Made by a program: the position numbers and the translations under genes | The notes under the pieces: model-generated | Told to the model about the DNA's origin: nothing | What the model saw: only the letters and a program-made list of their open reading frames with translations | The model's database searches: none | From: a virus | IMG/VR virus record: IMGVR_UViG_3300048672_000414 | Coordinates: 1-56,763 of that record | Strand: one strand, 5' to 3' | DNA length: 56,763 bases | Shown here: piece by piece, positions 43,689 to 52,564 of the stretch | Numbering within the stretch: the first letter of the stretch is position 1 | Layout of the letters: every line of letters starts with the position of its first letter

Positions 43689-45976
43689 TCCTTTAACCTG
43701 TAAATTACTCCATCCCTAACCTCATACTGCTTCTGGAACTTGCCCATACTATAATCCTGTGCAACCTCTACATCAATACCAACAGGGCACCCAGGAATAG
43801 ATACCCCCCTATCCCGCTGAGTACACTCTTTAAGAATTTCACAGTACCTATCTACATCCTCGTCTTTTACTAGAGCCACAATAGAGTCGTGCACTAGCAT
43901 AAATATGTTGGCATCAAGCCCCTGCTTTTTTACCTCGGTAGCAGTATCCATAGCGGCTAAAAGGTTAATATCGCTCGCGACTGATTGGATAAGACTATTC
44001 GTGCCGCTTCGAACCTCGTGAGCAACAATGCCCTTGTCCGCGCTGTACACATTGGGCAACCTACGTTTACGTCCAAACGCGCTATAAACATATCCATTGG
44101 CTCGAATAAAGGCATCCTGTTCGTTCAACCACTTCTTCAAGCGACTGAACTTAGTAAAGTATGCCTTAATATCCTCTTTAGCCCTATCAATGCTGTAGTA
44201 CTCGCCCGTAGCCTTACTAACTGTTTCGGATACCTTTGCCGGCCCTGACCCGTACAAAATGCCAAATGTAATAGCTTTACTGCTTTGACGGAGTCCTGGA
44301 TATAATTTCTTGACATCTTCCACTGCACAGTCTAAGTCAAAAACTGACTTGGCAATAGTAGAGTGGAAGTCTCCCTTACTTGTAAAAACTTTTTGAAGGT
44401 TTTTGTCCCCGCTCAATACTGCTGCGAAATATGACTCAGCAGTAGCTAAATCTTGGCTAACAATCTTATAGCCTTCAGGAGCCACGATACATGATTTTAC
44501 AAGGCTGTCATCCCGTGGCAACTGTTGAGCATTAAACTTACCACTACTAGACAAGCGTCCGCTAGTAGTAAAGATTAGGTTAAAGTTAGTACGTATACGT
44601 CCGTCACGATCCAGTTCCGGTAGAATCTTGTTGATATAGGTATTTTGAATCTTACTGAGCTGGCGAACTGTCAAAATTGCGCCGGGAAGTGGATGCACCT
44701 CGGCAAGTTGCTTTAGCACCTCGGCATCCGTTGAAATCGCGCCAGTTCCAGTCTTTTTACCAGTAGGCTCTAAGCCTGCGTAGTCAAATAACACCTGACG
44801 CAGCTGCATAACACTGCCAGGGTTAAAGATTTTGCCACTATCCTTTTCAAAATTCTTAACCGCGTCAAAGCTAAACACAACTTCTTTAGCCTTTTGAATT
44901 TCTTCGTCTAGGTATAGTTTAGCTGCAAGCATACGCTCAGCACTAATAGGAATACCAACCTCCTCCATGTCCATAAGGAACAAGGTTCCAGCAATCATTA
45001 GCTCGCGGTACACCCAGGCAAACTTATCGTTTTTCTGGATAATAGGCCAGAACTTTTGAAACAGCTCGTAGGTAACGCCGGTATCTTTTGCGGCGTAATC
45101 GCTGATAACGTCAAACGGAATCAGGTCGTAAGTAAACTCCTCTTGCAGAATACCGTGTTGTGCACAGTATTCGCGCTTGAATTCGTCTAGCGGAGTATCG
45201 TAGTCACCGTAGTCAGTGTATTTGAGTGCAAGCGGCTTTAGACCATGCGAATCGTTCTCGTCCAACACATAGTGCATACACATAGTATCGTGTATGCGGT
45301 CACGAGGGAAGTCGATGCCAAGATGGTATTTAAGCATCTTGAAGTCGAACTTCATATTATGAAAGATCGTTTCAAATGTGTTTGCAATCTTTTGCAGCAG
45401 GTCAATACATACATCATCTAGGCAGTCGGTAAGAATGTACCTGCCCTGCTTGGGCTTGTATGTCATGGATACACCCAGCACATAACCGTCGCGAGGGTAC
45501 AGTGCAGTTGTTTCCGTGTCCCATGCAACGCGACCTTGAGCGTTCTCCAGCACTTCCCGCAGAAAGCGTTTAGCCTCCTTGGTATCGTTAATACCAGCAA
45601 AGTCGCCACTAGCTACTGGCTTGGTTTCGCCAGCATAAATCTTTAGAATCTTGTCTAGTGCGCGCTGAAAGTCGGGCTTGCCTTCAGGCTTAAATGCCAA
45701 CATAGCTGGGTTGGTAATGCACACGAACTTGTCGTTAACAAGCTGTCCCGCCATGTTAGTTACCGACGTAACTTTAGCGTATTCTTTAGCAGCTTCAGCG
45801 CCTACTAGGATCACCAAGTCATAATGTTCCGCGTCAAATTCCAACGTAACGTCCTTTTTCAGGAGTTTGGTGATCGGAACTTGACTCATATGGAAATGGT
45901 CAAACTCAAACGGAAAGTAATCACTGTACCGAGTCTTGTTCGGAGCTTTGTCGATAAGTGCCACTCGTTTCGTCAT
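43685..45976 (-). CDS. polA: DNA polymerase, family A (T5-like)
   Basis: 763 residues. The 3'-5' exonuclease has D153 and E155 (AWDTETTAL), D211 (HNMKFDFKML) and YAAKDTGVTYE (D297). The polymerase has motif A QDLATAES (D509), motif B RQSSKAITFGILYG (R563, K567, Y575) and motif C LVHDSIV (H696, D697). The 5' nuclease domain is absent and is encoded separately at 34912-35754. This is the replicative polymerase. It overlaps the upstream small gene by 56 bp. Confidence 0.95.
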   Translation of the reverse strand: MTKRVALIDKAPNKTRYSDYFPFEFDHFHMSQVPITKLLKKDVTLEFDAEHYDLVILVGAEAAKEYAKVTSVTNMAGQLVNDKFVCITNPAMLAFKPEGKPDFQRALDKILKIYAGETKPVASGDFAGINDTKEAKRFLREVLENAQGRVAWDTETTALYPRDGYVLGVSMTYKPKQGRYILTDCLDDVCIDLLQKIANTFETIFHNMKFDFKMLKYHLGIDFPRDRIHDTMCMHYVLDENDSHGLKPLALKYTDYGDYDTPLDEFKREYCAQHGILQEEFTYDLIPFDVISDYAAKDTGVTYELFQKFWPIIQKNDKFAWVYRELMIAGTLFLMDMEEVGIPISAERMLAAKLYLDEEIQKAKEVVFSFDAVKNFEKDSGKIFNPGSVMQLRQVLFDYAGLEPTGKKTGTGAISTDAEVLKQLAEVHPLPGAILTVRQLSKIQNTYINKILPELDRDGRIRTNFNLIFTTSGRLSSSGKFNAQQLPRDDSLVKSCIVAPEGYKIVSQDLATAESYFAAVLSGDKNLQKVFTSKGDFHSTIAKSVFDLDCAVEDVKKLYPGLRQSSKAITFGILYGSGPAKVSETVSKATGEYYSIDRAKEDIKAYFTKFSRLKKWLNEQDAFIRANGYVYSAFGRKRRLPNVYSADKGIVAHEVRSGTNSLIQSVASDINLLAAMDTATEVKKQGLDANIFMLVHDSIVALVKDEDVDRYCEILKECTQRDRGVSIPGCPVGIDVEVAQDYSMGKFQKQYEVRDGVIYRLKE

Positions 45977-46166
45977 ATTGGTATACCTTTGGTTTTTCGC
46001 CGATCTTTTCTAGGGCGTCGCGCGCAATAGCCCATGTAATAACAGCTTTACCTGCTATCCTAGCTTGTCTGGCGTTGGGGCACCCGCAATCACAGGTTTC
46101 GTAACTGCCGATTGCCTCCAGTGCTTCTAACATTATACTAAACTTCTCTTCAAGAGTCAAGTTCAT
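45921..46166 (-). CDS. Small protein with a Cys cluster
   Basis: 81 residues between primase and polymerase, starting in an ATGA overlap with primase and overlapping polymerase by 56 bp. The helical protein has a CDCGC cluster (SYETCDCGCPNARQAR) that could bind metal. Tight coupling suggests a replisome accessory. No family recognised. Confidence 0.5.
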   Translation of the reverse strand: MNLTLEEKFSIMLEALEAIGSYETCDCGCPNARQARIAGKAVITWAIARDALEKIGEKPKVYQYDETSGTYRQSSEQDSVQ

Positions 46167-47014
46167 TTTTTAACATATTCTCTGATGGAGTCTACATCTT
46201 CTTGACCAAGCTCGCCGGGGTCTGTACCTTCAGGCAAGTTAACGATTTCTACTACAAACCCGCAATCTTCTACTAGCGGCTTGAGAGTGTGCGCTGCCTT
46301 TTCGCCTGCATCGTCTCCGTCAAATAGGATGAATACGTGCGTAACACCTTGAGCTTTGTAGGCCAGGAGCTTATCCTTGGTATTAGCTTGTAGGGTATTT
46401 GTGCCAAAGCAGCAAGCTACATTATGTAAACCCTTATCGTAAAGGTTCAGCATATCAAAGATACCCTCAACTAGCACAAGGCTACGGTGACCTTGTGGGA
46501 CTTGGGGCGGGTACAGTGGCATAGTAACGCCGCGAGGATAGTTAATATACCGGGGATTACCGCTGCTCAGGGTATGTCGGGCAACATATACTTGTGTTTT
46601 CCCAGTAATGTCTTTAATAGGAAAACAGATGCGGTCTTCCAGTTTCTCGACTTGCGTGGTATAAAACGCCTCGAAGCGCTTTAGGGTCTGGGCAGAAATA
46701 CCACGATAACTACGTGTGTAAGGTGTAGCACCTTTGGGAAGTTCCAGACCTGTACCCATACTTTTTAGCTCGTCCAGCTTCTCTTTTAGTTTTGCAATTT
46801 TAAGTGGGATAGGGTTAGTAAAAACCCCGTAATACTTAAAGATGTTTCCACGGTAGCCACAGGAAAAACAATTAAATAATCCTGTAACTTTATCTACTCG
46901 CATGGAGGGATTGGAGTCTGGGTGTTCTGGGTTAAGGCACTTTACTAAGTAATCCCTGCCAGAGGGTATATATGACACACCACTGTTATTAAGTAAGGTA
47001 CTTACTGGATCCAT
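46163..47014 (-). CDS. DNA primase, DnaG type
   Basis: 283 residues. A CHC2 zinc ribbon (C26, H31, C49, C52) followed by a Toprim domain: LVLVEGIFDML (E183, D187) and ILFDGDDAGEKAA (D232, D234). It makes RNA primers for lagging-strand synthesis. Shorter than bacterial DnaG, lacking a helicase-interaction domain; the separate DnaB-type helicase is encoded at 48191-49591. It overlaps homing endonuclease 3 by 26 bp. Confidence 0.92.
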   Translation of the reverse strand: MDPVSTLLNNSGVSYIPSGRDYLVKCLNPEHPDSNPSMRVDKVTGLFNCFSCGYRGNIFKYYGVFTNPIPLKIAKLKEKLDELKSMGTGLELPKGATPYTRSYRGISAQTLKRFEAFYTTQVEKLEDRICFPIKDITGKTQVYVARHTLSSGNPRYINYPRGVTMPLYPPQVPQGHRSLVLVEGIFDMLNLYDKGLHNVACCFGTNTLQANTKDKLLAYKAQGVTHVFILFDGDDAGEKAAHTLKPLVEDCGFVVEIVNLPEGTDPGELGQEDVDSIREYVKK

Positions 47015-47750
47015 TTCCTCGCTTCCTATATTTCATCCTGGAATACTCTTCTGGGTATAGTTCCTGTAAGTATTTGTGGGTTACTCCACAAGCAATACTT
47101 CTAACAGTATTGTAAGATACCCCTGTGCTATCGGAAATACCCTTCATGTTTAAGTTGCCAGTAGCTAAACACCTGAGGACTTCCAGGTACTTATGATCTT
47201 CTTCTTTATGGGTGTACCGATTACCGGTATTACTAAGTACTAACAAATAATCATTAAGAGCATACTTGCTTATCCAAGTGCATGATTTACCAGCACATAT
47301 ATCTCTGGCACTATCATAGGGGATATCTGCTATAGCAGCTGCTTGCTTTATAGTCCTGTACTTTCCGGAGGCTAACAGCCTTACGAAATCTATATAGTTA
47401 GCTTTATCTTTTAGCAAGTGAGGGCTGTACTCACCAGAGTACCCCTCTCCACCAAGTGAGTTATTAAATCCATGCTTAAATGCATCCAACTCTGCAATCC
47501 AAAATATTTCTCTTTCAGATAGAGCTGAATCAGTAGCAGTACTCATTTCTTCTAGCACATAAAGACTAGGGAGCTTACCTATAACATTAAATGCATTAAG
47601 TAATTTAGTATTACTGTGTGTTCCGCATTTTAGTTTTGATAAATGTGCCCGGTACCTAGCTAATATGTCAAAGGACTTACCTACATAGTATCTGTTATCG
47701 TCTAGCTCAAAAAATAACGCATATATGCCTATTATAGGAGTACTACTCAT
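46989..47750 (-). CDS. GIY-YIG homing endonuclease 3
   Basis: 253 residues from ATG 47750, which is in an ATGA overlap with the upstream gene; an upstream start at 47771 is open but less likely. Core IGIYALFFELDDNRYYVGKS, LSEREIFWIAELD and FNNSLGGEG. Two HTH-type modules follow (IKQAAAIADIPYDSARDI; KGISDSTGVSYNTVRSIA, ending HKYLQELYPEEYSRM). No NUMOD-like tail. Its 3' end reaches 26 bp into the primase gene. Confidence 0.88.
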   Translation of the reverse strand: MSSTPIIGIYALFFELDDNRYYVGKSFDILARYRAHLSKLKCGTHSNTKLLNAFNVIGKLPSLYVLEEMSTATDSALSEREIFWIAELDAFKHGFNNSLGGEGYSGEYSPHLLKDKANYIDFVRLLASGKYRTIKQAAAIADIPYDSARDICAGKSCTWISKYALNDYLLVLSNTGNRYTHKEEDHKYLEVLRCLATGNLNMKGISDSTGVSYNTVRSIACGVTHKYLQELYPEEYSRMKYRKRGNGSSKYLT

Positions 47751-47956
47751 CAGTAGTACCCTCCACCACAATAGCCAAGAATATAGTTAGTTACTGAGGT
47801 AACTCCGCCAGGAACTTCCTTGTACACGCTTTTAGGAGTATTACAATCAAACGCCTTATTAGGCGTATTCCACCAGGCGTCTACAAGCTCTTGCCTACCA
47901 ACTAAGCTTAGCAAGCAAGTGTTTAGGTACTCTGCGGTAAAGTTTTCTGTTTTCAT
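47750..47956 (-). CDS. Small protein starting the polymerase operon
   Basis: 68 residues from ATG 47956, about 8 nt downstream of the -10 at 47964-47969, so nearly leaderless; the start at 47992 would be upstream of transcription and is rejected. MKTENFTAEYLNTCLLSLVG is followed by a Gly/Tyr-rich end (GYCGGGYY). No family recognised. Confidence 0.5.
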   Translation of the reverse strand: MKTENFTAEYLNTCLLSLVGRQELVDAWWNTPNKAFDCNTPKSVYKEVPGGVTSVTNYILGYCGGGYY

Positions 47957-47963
47957 AGATTCT

Positions 47964-47992
47964 ATTATAGCACTAATAGCCCGACAATTCAA
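47964..47992 (-). promoter_or_regulatory. Promoter of the primase-polymerase operon
   Basis: Minus strand TTGAAT (47992-47987), 17-nt spacer, TATAAT (47969-47964) with an upstream TGC. The predicted start of transcription is at or within a few bases of ATG 47956. Confidence 0.85.
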
Positions 47993-47993
47993 G

Positions 47994-48191
47994 CTAGTCT
48001 TTTATCGCGTAAAATTCTTTACAACGTGCCCAGCCCCACTGAAAAGCACGTAGTTCAGCCCAAATTGGGCTGTTGGGGTCTACGTCGTTAAAGCGAGGAG
48101 GGTCTTGGTGTTGAAACCAGAAATCTGCGCTAACGTGTGCTAGTTCGCCATCTTGCAGAGTGTTTACGAGCTTTTCTAGGCTAACAATCAT
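47994..48191 (-). CDS. Small acidic/aromatic phage protein
   Basis: 65 residues from ATG 48191, which overlaps the helicase stop by one base (TAATG). LEKLVNTLQDGELAHVSADF and WAELRAFQWGWARCKEF have many Trp/Phe residues. Ends directly over the -35 of the next promoter. No recognised family. Confidence 0.5.
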   Translation of the reverse strand: MIVSLEKLVNTLQDGELAHVSADFWFQHQDPPRFNDVDPNSPIWAELRAFQWGWARCKEFYAIKD

Positions 48192-49591
48192 TATGCGTTC
48201 CAAGGTAGGTCTGTGGGGGCTTCTTGAGGACCAGTATCTACTTGTTGGTCGTCAGACTTTTTCTTTCCAGCTTTTTTAACTGTTTCTTTAGACTGAGGCT
48301 TATCAATAGACTGTGGCGAGATGCGTAAGGTATCCCAATCAATTGGGCAGGTAAATGACATCTCCTTACCTCCACGAATCTTTGTAGTCTCAAAGGATAC
48401 CGCTTCACAATCTTTTTCGTGAGCTTCCATGACGAGGGCAATATCCGCTGCATCGAGGATGCCTTTAGCGAACCGAGCCTCGCCGCTCGCGTCAATTTGA
48501 TAAGGTGAGACCATGACCACTTCGTACTTGCGAGCAAGGTTTTTAAGTTTTTTGGAGACTTCAATCTGAGGTTTCCAATCATACTGGTCTGCTCCTTCTA
48601 GGACAATCTGGTTAATATAGTCTACAACTACAACTGCCAGTTTGTCGCCAAACTTGGCCTTCATCTTACCAATGTGCAAGTCAATAGCACTAAGAGTAAG
48701 ATCGCGGTCGTCCACAATAACCATCTGGTTATCTGGCTTTAGCTTAAAGTTACGTACAAGGTACTCTTCAAACTTAAACCGATCACGATGCCTCAGGAAC
48801 TCGCCCACCATTTCATCCGCCCCATCAAACATACTTGCACGAGCCTTGACAACTCGCAAGATCTCGTCATCTGTGAGCTTGTTCTGCTTTAGGTTCTGCA
48901 AGTTAACGTTCGCTAAGATAGCTAGGTTACGCTGCATAGTTTCCATTGCAGTCATTTCAATAGAGAAGTACAAGCAACTATTGCCGCTCTCATACTGGTT
49001 AATAAAAATGTTGCTACTAGTAATAGATTTACCGCTGCCACGCTTACCACCAATAAGAATAAGCTCCTGTCTAGCCACACCACCCAGTGCCGCATCAAAG
49101 CCGTTGTTAAGGCCGAGGTACACTCGCTCTTTTTCCAAGTCCTCCTGATGCTGAAACATCATCATGTCAGACATGGTAAAGACCTTTTCGCTAGTATGAG
49201 TCTTTTCCTCAATGGTTAGCGCAATCTGCGCTAAGTTTTCCTTAATCTCGTCTGTGTCGTAGAGTGGTAGCTTGTCTACAAACTTATCTAATAGTTTTAC
49301 AGTTTCCTGTTGCGTATACTGGTCAATTAGGGCGTCAAGGGCCACCTCAGCGCTTACGTCAGGTACTTCGGTAAGCTTTAGGGTAGCTAGAGTTTTACCT
49401 GCCTGCCCTTCGCGCAAGGTCAGGTCTAGGTCATCAAAGCTAGGAATAGCACTATACTTCTCATAGTGCTTATTGATAACGGTATAGATCGAGCTATACG
49501 CCGGGTCTAGAAATACGAGTTTTAGCTTGGCCCATATATCAAGGCTCTGCTCAGAAAGTAGCTTATTTAAAACGACTGCGGAAACGTCCAT
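48191..49591 (-). CDS. dnaB: Replicative DNA helicase, DnaB-like
   Basis: 466 residues. Walker A GGKRGSGKS (181-189), SIEMTAMETMQRNLA (DnaB-type motif 1a), Walker B LAVVVVDYINQ, and a C-terminal Arg/Lys motif (ETTKIRGGKEM). A hexameric 5'-3' helicase for fork unwinding, working with the primase. The C-terminal 35 residues are a charged tail (KAGKKKSDDQQVD). Confidence 0.92.
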   Translation of the reverse strand: MDVSAVVLNKLLSEQSLDIWAKLKLVFLDPAYSSIYTVINKHYEKYSAIPSFDDLDLTLREGQAGKTLATLKLTEVPDVSAEVALDALIDQYTQQETVKLLDKFVDKLPLYDTDEIKENLAQIALTIEEKTHTSEKVFTMSDMMMFQHQEDLEKERVYLGLNNGFDAALGGVARQELILIGGKRGSGKSITSSNIFINQYESGNSCLYFSIEMTAMETMQRNLAILANVNLQNLKQNKLTDDEILRVVKARASMFDGADEMVGEFLRHRDRFKFEEYLVRNFKLKPDNQMVIVDDRDLTLSAIDLHIGKMKAKFGDKLAVVVVDYINQIVLEGADQYDWKPQIEVSKKLKNLARKYEVVMVSPYQIDASGEARFAKGILDAADIALVMEAHEKDCEAVSFETTKIRGGKEMSFTCPIDWDTLRISPQSIDKPQSKETVKKAGKKKSDDQQVDTGPQEAPTDLPWNA

Positions 49592-49620
49592 GTATACACC
49601 TTACTAGTGTAAGGCAACAC

Positions 49621-49923
49621 TTAGGACGCTGCCTTACTTTCATTGTCAATAATTACCTGATGCAGAATCTCTGTTACTTTATAAAGTACCTGATCTCTTA
49701 GGGCCTGAACCTCTTTTTGATAGTTGCTACCCTTGTCAAATAAAAGGGATAGCTGCTCATGAGTTACTAGCTGCTGTAGTCCAAAATAGATATAATCATA
49801 TGCTAGAGTTGATTCTGGCATAATCTCGATTTGAGCCTGCTTGCCATAGTTTGCTACGGCTTGGCGTACTACCTCTTCAACAGTAAATGAGTCGTTGTCG
49901 TGATATGTAATTGTTACTTTCAT
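49621..49923 (-). CDS. Small protein between methyltransferase and helicase
   Basis: 100 residues, one-base overlap with the methyltransferase. KVTITYHDNDSFTVEEVVRQ starts a small alpha/beta domain; the rest is helical. No recognised family. Confidence 0.5.
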   Translation of the reverse strand: MKVTITYHDNDSFTVEEVVRQAVANYGKQAQIEIMPESTLAYDYIYFGLQQLVTHEQLSLLFDKGSNYQKEVQALRDQVLYKVTEILHQVIIDNESKAAS

Positions 49924-50666
49924 TATACTGAGTCCAAGTGCTTAGAAATACGTTCGTTAGCAACATTCACGTAGCCGGCATCCCTCTCTATACCAATAAA
50001 GTGTCTGTTAGTATTCATACATGCTATAGCAGTTGTACCCGAACCGATGCAGTTATCTAGTACAGTGTCAAACTCATTAGAGTATGTCCGGACTAGAAAC
50101 TCGCATAACGCTAGAGGCTTTTGGGTAGGGTGAAGGTTACTTTTGAGTATATCTCTCTGAAATCTCAGTACTTGAGTAGGGTAACGTAATCCAGTATCAG
50201 TATACTCTTTTACTCTCATACTATTGCTACTAATAATGGCCCCCTGCTTACTTCTGTCGGATACTCTATTAGTGCGCTTTGGTCCGTTATGCTCCTGCAT
50301 CTGAGGGTTATACGTACACTGCTTAGTATAGAAAACACTAATAGTTTCTACAGTCTTACCAGCCCTGCGCTTTACCTGAGCTACGTTCGTAAGCCTCTCT
50401 TTTTCCCAATACCAATCGTATCTAAAGTTTTTAATATTAGATAGTCTAAGGTAGGAGGTAAAGGGCTCTTGACCAAATAGAACCACTGCAGCATCAGGTT
50501 TACATACTCTAGAATACTGCCCCCATAGTTTATCAAAGGGTATTACTGTATCCCAGGCACATGTAGTTGTACCGTAAGGAAGATCGCACAGTACCATATC
50601 AACTGTGCCTGAAGGTATGTCTTGCATTATCTCTAGGCAATCACCTAAAATGATTTTATCTATCAA
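49923..50666 (-). CDS. DNA methyltransferase, beta class (N6A or N4C)
   Basis: 247 residues. Catalytic motif CDLPYGTTT (DPPY variant, about 27-35) comes before the AdoMet-binding motif DNCIGSGTTAIACM (about 205-218), the beta order. TQKPLALCEFLVRTYS is the typical linker. It probably modifies phage DNA to evade restriction or to mark it; the target base and site cannot be read from sequence. No cognate nuclease gene lies beside it. Confidence 0.9.
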   Translation of the reverse strand: MIDKIILGDCLEIMQDIPSGTVDMVLCDLPYGTTTCAWDTVIPFDKLWGQYSRVCKPDAAVVLFGQEPFTSYLRLSNIKNFRYDWYWEKERLTNVAQVKRRAGKTVETISVFYTKQCTYNPQMQEHNGPKRTNRVSDRSKQGAIISSNSMRVKEYTDTGLRYPTQVLRFQRDILKSNLHPTQKPLALCEFLVRTYSNEFDTVLDNCIGSGTTAIACMNTNRHFIGIERDAGYVNVANERISKHLDSV

Positions 50667-50685
50667 TTACTACTCCAAAAACAAA

Positions 50686-50715
50686 AGGCCGGGAGCCTTT
50701 TATGTCTCCCGGCCT
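50686..50715 (-). terminator. Rho-independent terminator after the HTH-rich gene
   Basis: AGGCCGGGAG (50686-50695) pairs with CTCCCGGCCT (50706-50715); on the minus strand it is followed by TTTGTTTTT. Confidence 0.92.
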
Positions 50716-50729
50716 AATTGCCTAGTTAA

Positions 50730-51482
50730 TTAGGCGGCAGCTTTTGCTTCAGCCTTAGCTTTCTTGTCAGCGCCCTTGTAGTCGGCAACGTTGATACCAC
50801 GACGCGTCAAGAGAGTTTTAAGGCCCCTCTCAGTTTTGTTAACGGCAGCAGCAATCTCTGCAACAGTCATTTCCGCGATTGCATCGCCCAGAGCAACGAT
50901 GGGGTCTACTTGATCCTTAGCGTGGGACTCCTTTTGAGCAGGAATCTTAGCAATTTGGCCCTTACGGGTCAGGCTCAGAGCCTTACCACGGACGCTAGCA
51001 ACAGTCTTACCTAGAGCGTCAGCGATTTCTTCGATGAACTTGCCAGCATCAGCCATTGCAACAAACTTAGCCTCTTCAGCTTCAGTATAGGTACGAGCAA
51101 CTTCGATCTTCTCAGCAGGCTTGACCGAACCAGTCAGTTCCATAGCAAGCAGCTTACCTTGGATTTGCTTTGCATTGAACTTGCCATTAGCAAAAATTTC
51201 GGCGATTTCTTTGTAAGTATAAACGCCAGCATTAGCGTGAACGAAGTCAGCAAGTGCGTCGCCTTCGTCTTCAGTAAATGCGCTAGTCTTTTCCTTTGCC
51301 ATAGAGGCAACTTCACGATCCAGTTGACGCAGCTTAGCAGCAACAGAGCGAGTAGAGACTTCGAGAGCTTCAGCAGCAGCTTCAACCTTAGCAACTGACA
51401 CAGGGGATTCGTTTCCAACGATTTCCAGCAGTTGGGCAATAGCTTCGTCGTTCCACTTCTTGTTGGTGTTAGTAGTAGTCAT
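50730..51482 (-). CDS. HTH-rich DNA-binding protein (T5 D5-like?)
   Basis: 250 residues with four spaced helix-turn-helix-like segments: VAKVEAAAEALEVSTRSVAA (about 30-49), YKEIAEIFANGKFNAKQIQG (about 90-109), IEEIADALGKTVASVRGKA (about 150-168) and VAEIAAAVNKTERGLKTLL (about 210-228). Ends in a Lys/Ala-rich tail. An abundant regulator or DNA-coating protein of replication is suggested; T5 D5 has this size and place. The codon bias (GCA/GCT Ala) and strong terminator suggest high expression. Function inferred. Confidence 0.6.
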   Translation of the reverse strand: MTTTNTNKKWNDEAIAQLLEIVGNESPVSVAKVEAAAEALEVSTRSVAAKLRQLDREVASMAKEKTSAFTEDEGDALADFVHANAGVYTYKEIAEIFANGKFNAKQIQGKLLAMELTGSVKPAEKIEVARTYTEAEEAKFVAMADAGKFIEEIADALGKTVASVRGKALSLTRKGQIAKIPAQKESHAKDQVDPIVALGDAIAEMTVAEIAAAVNKTERGLKTLLTRRGINVADYKGADKKAKAEAKAAA

Positions 51483-51484
51483 GT

Positions 51485-52240
51485 TTAGATTTCTTTCAAA
51501 AATTGATTGAGGTTTTGGATAATTTCAATACCGAGCTGATCGGCTTTTGTACGTTTAGAACTGCCTTTGTTATCCTCGTCGACCAAGTAGTTAGTGGTTT
51601 TTGTAACACTTTCTACAGGGCGGAAGCCGGCGGCTGTCAATGCGGCATATGCTTCTGCTTTAGTCTTAAAGGACTGTAGTTTGCCAGTAATACAGACGGA
51701 TTTAGCATCTGTAAGAGGAGTCTGGACTTGTCGAGAAACTTTGAAGGAGAAGGGCAAAAACTCCCTCATTTCTTGGAAATCTGTTTCTAGCCACGAGATA
51801 AGGTTTTCTGAGACTTTATCGCCTAGGCCAGCTTCTTTGCATTTATCGAACGTAATATCGTCGATAGTTTGTACAACGGTACACAGCTTAGCTGCTGCTG
51901 TCGCACCGAATAGTGGGATACTAAAAGCAGGAAGAATCTGTTGAAGGTCTGCACTGCGAGACTTATCAATCTCCGCCAAGAGCTTAGTAGCGATCCTGTC
52001 ACTACCAATAGCGTCGGCAAGCTGATCGTGCTCCAGATAGTAAAGCTCAGTAATGTCCGACAACTGTAGCTTTTCAACAGCCTTAGGACCCATGCCCTTA
52101 ATACCAAGAGTTTTGCAAAAGTGCTCAATTTTCTGATCTAGCCGAGCACTGCAGGCAGTATTTCTGCAAAATAGCTGTGAGTTAACTAACTCTAGCCTAT
52201 ACCCACACGCAGGGCACTTATCGGGAATGGTGATCTTCAT
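51485..52240 (-). CDS. NAD+-dependent DNA ligase, C-terminal subunit
   Basis: 251 residues. Zinc finger C9-x2-C12-x12-C25-x4-C30, then helix-hairpin-helix repeats (GIKGMGPKAVEKLQL, FSIPLFGATAAAKLC, AGLGDKVSENLI), and a C-terminal BRCT domain (AKSVCITGKLQSFKTKAEAY, VTKTTNYLVDED). These are exactly the domains that follow the OB fold in bacterial LigA, and they begin at the usual boundary. The catalytic half is at 53487-54449. It has two promoters of its own. Two-gene NAD ligases are annotated in T5-like phages. Confidence 0.92.
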   Translation of the reverse strand: MKITIPDKCPACGYRLELVNSQLFCRNTACSARLDQKIEHFCKTLGIKGMGPKAVEKLQLSDITELYYLEHDQLADAIGSDRIATKLLAEIDKSRSADLQQILPAFSIPLFGATAAAKLCTVVQTIDDITFDKCKEAGLGDKVSENLISWLETDFQEMREFLPFSFKVSRQVQTPLTDAKSVCITGKLQSFKTKAEAYAALTAAGFRPVESVTKTTNYLVDEDNKGSSKRTKADQLGIEIIQNLNQFLKEI

Positions 52241-52265
52241 AGTGCTTTTCTGATTTAATATAAGT

Positions 52266-52294
52266 ATTATACCGTATTAAGCTGTAGGGATCAA
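52266..52294 (-). promoter_or_regulatory. Ligase C-subunit promoter, proximal copy
   Basis: Minus strand TTGATC (52294-52289), 17-nt spacer, TATAAT (52271-52266). Part of a duplicated segment of about 57 bp; see 52358. Confidence 0.85.
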
Positions 52295-52357
52295 GCCGAT
52301 ATTTTTAATGCTTTGCGTCATACTTTGTCTTTGGGTGTTTTTTGACTCGATATAAGT

Positions 52358-52386
52358 ATTATACCAAATTAGATTGTCGAGATCAA
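52358..52386 (-). promoter_or_regulatory. Ligase C-subunit promoter, distal copy
   Basis: Minus strand TTGATC (52386-52381), 17-nt spacer, TATAAT (52363-52358). It lies 92 bp from the proximal copy. Both share ATAAGTATTATACC around the -10, GATCAAG at the -35 and the ATATTTTT-AATGCT flank, so the promoter was duplicated. 52295-52357 and 52241-52265 hold nothing else visible. Confidence 0.85.
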
Positions 52387-52408
52387 GTGGATATTTTTTA
52401 ATGCTCAA

Positions 52409-52564
52409 CTAAATAAAGTTTAGCTTGACCAAGACTTGCTCAACTAGGGTATACCAGGCCCACGGCGGCAGGATAAATGCAAAGAAAGAACTCCAGAACC
52501 CTTTAGCTAGTACAAGTCCTGCTAGCCAAGTTACGATTAAAACATATTTGTATACATATTGCAT
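52409..52564 (-). CDS. 51-residue membrane protein
   Basis: ATG 52564 overlaps the endonuclease stop by one base (TAATG). About 51 residues: VYKYVLIVTWLAGLVLAKGF and FFAFILPPWAWYTLVEQVLV give one or two hydrophobic segments. The pattern LAKGFWSSFFAFILPPWAWY resembles small phage membrane proteins of unknown role. It lies between the two ligase halves. Confidence 0.6.
   Translation of the reverse strand: MQYVYKYVLIVTWLAGLVLAKGFWSSFFAFILPPWAWYTLVEQVLVKLNFI

Noticed and set aside
43685-45976. Intein or intron in DNA polymerase
   Set aside because: Exonuclease and polymerase motifs follow at normal spacing without an insertion; the endonuclease is outside the gene.
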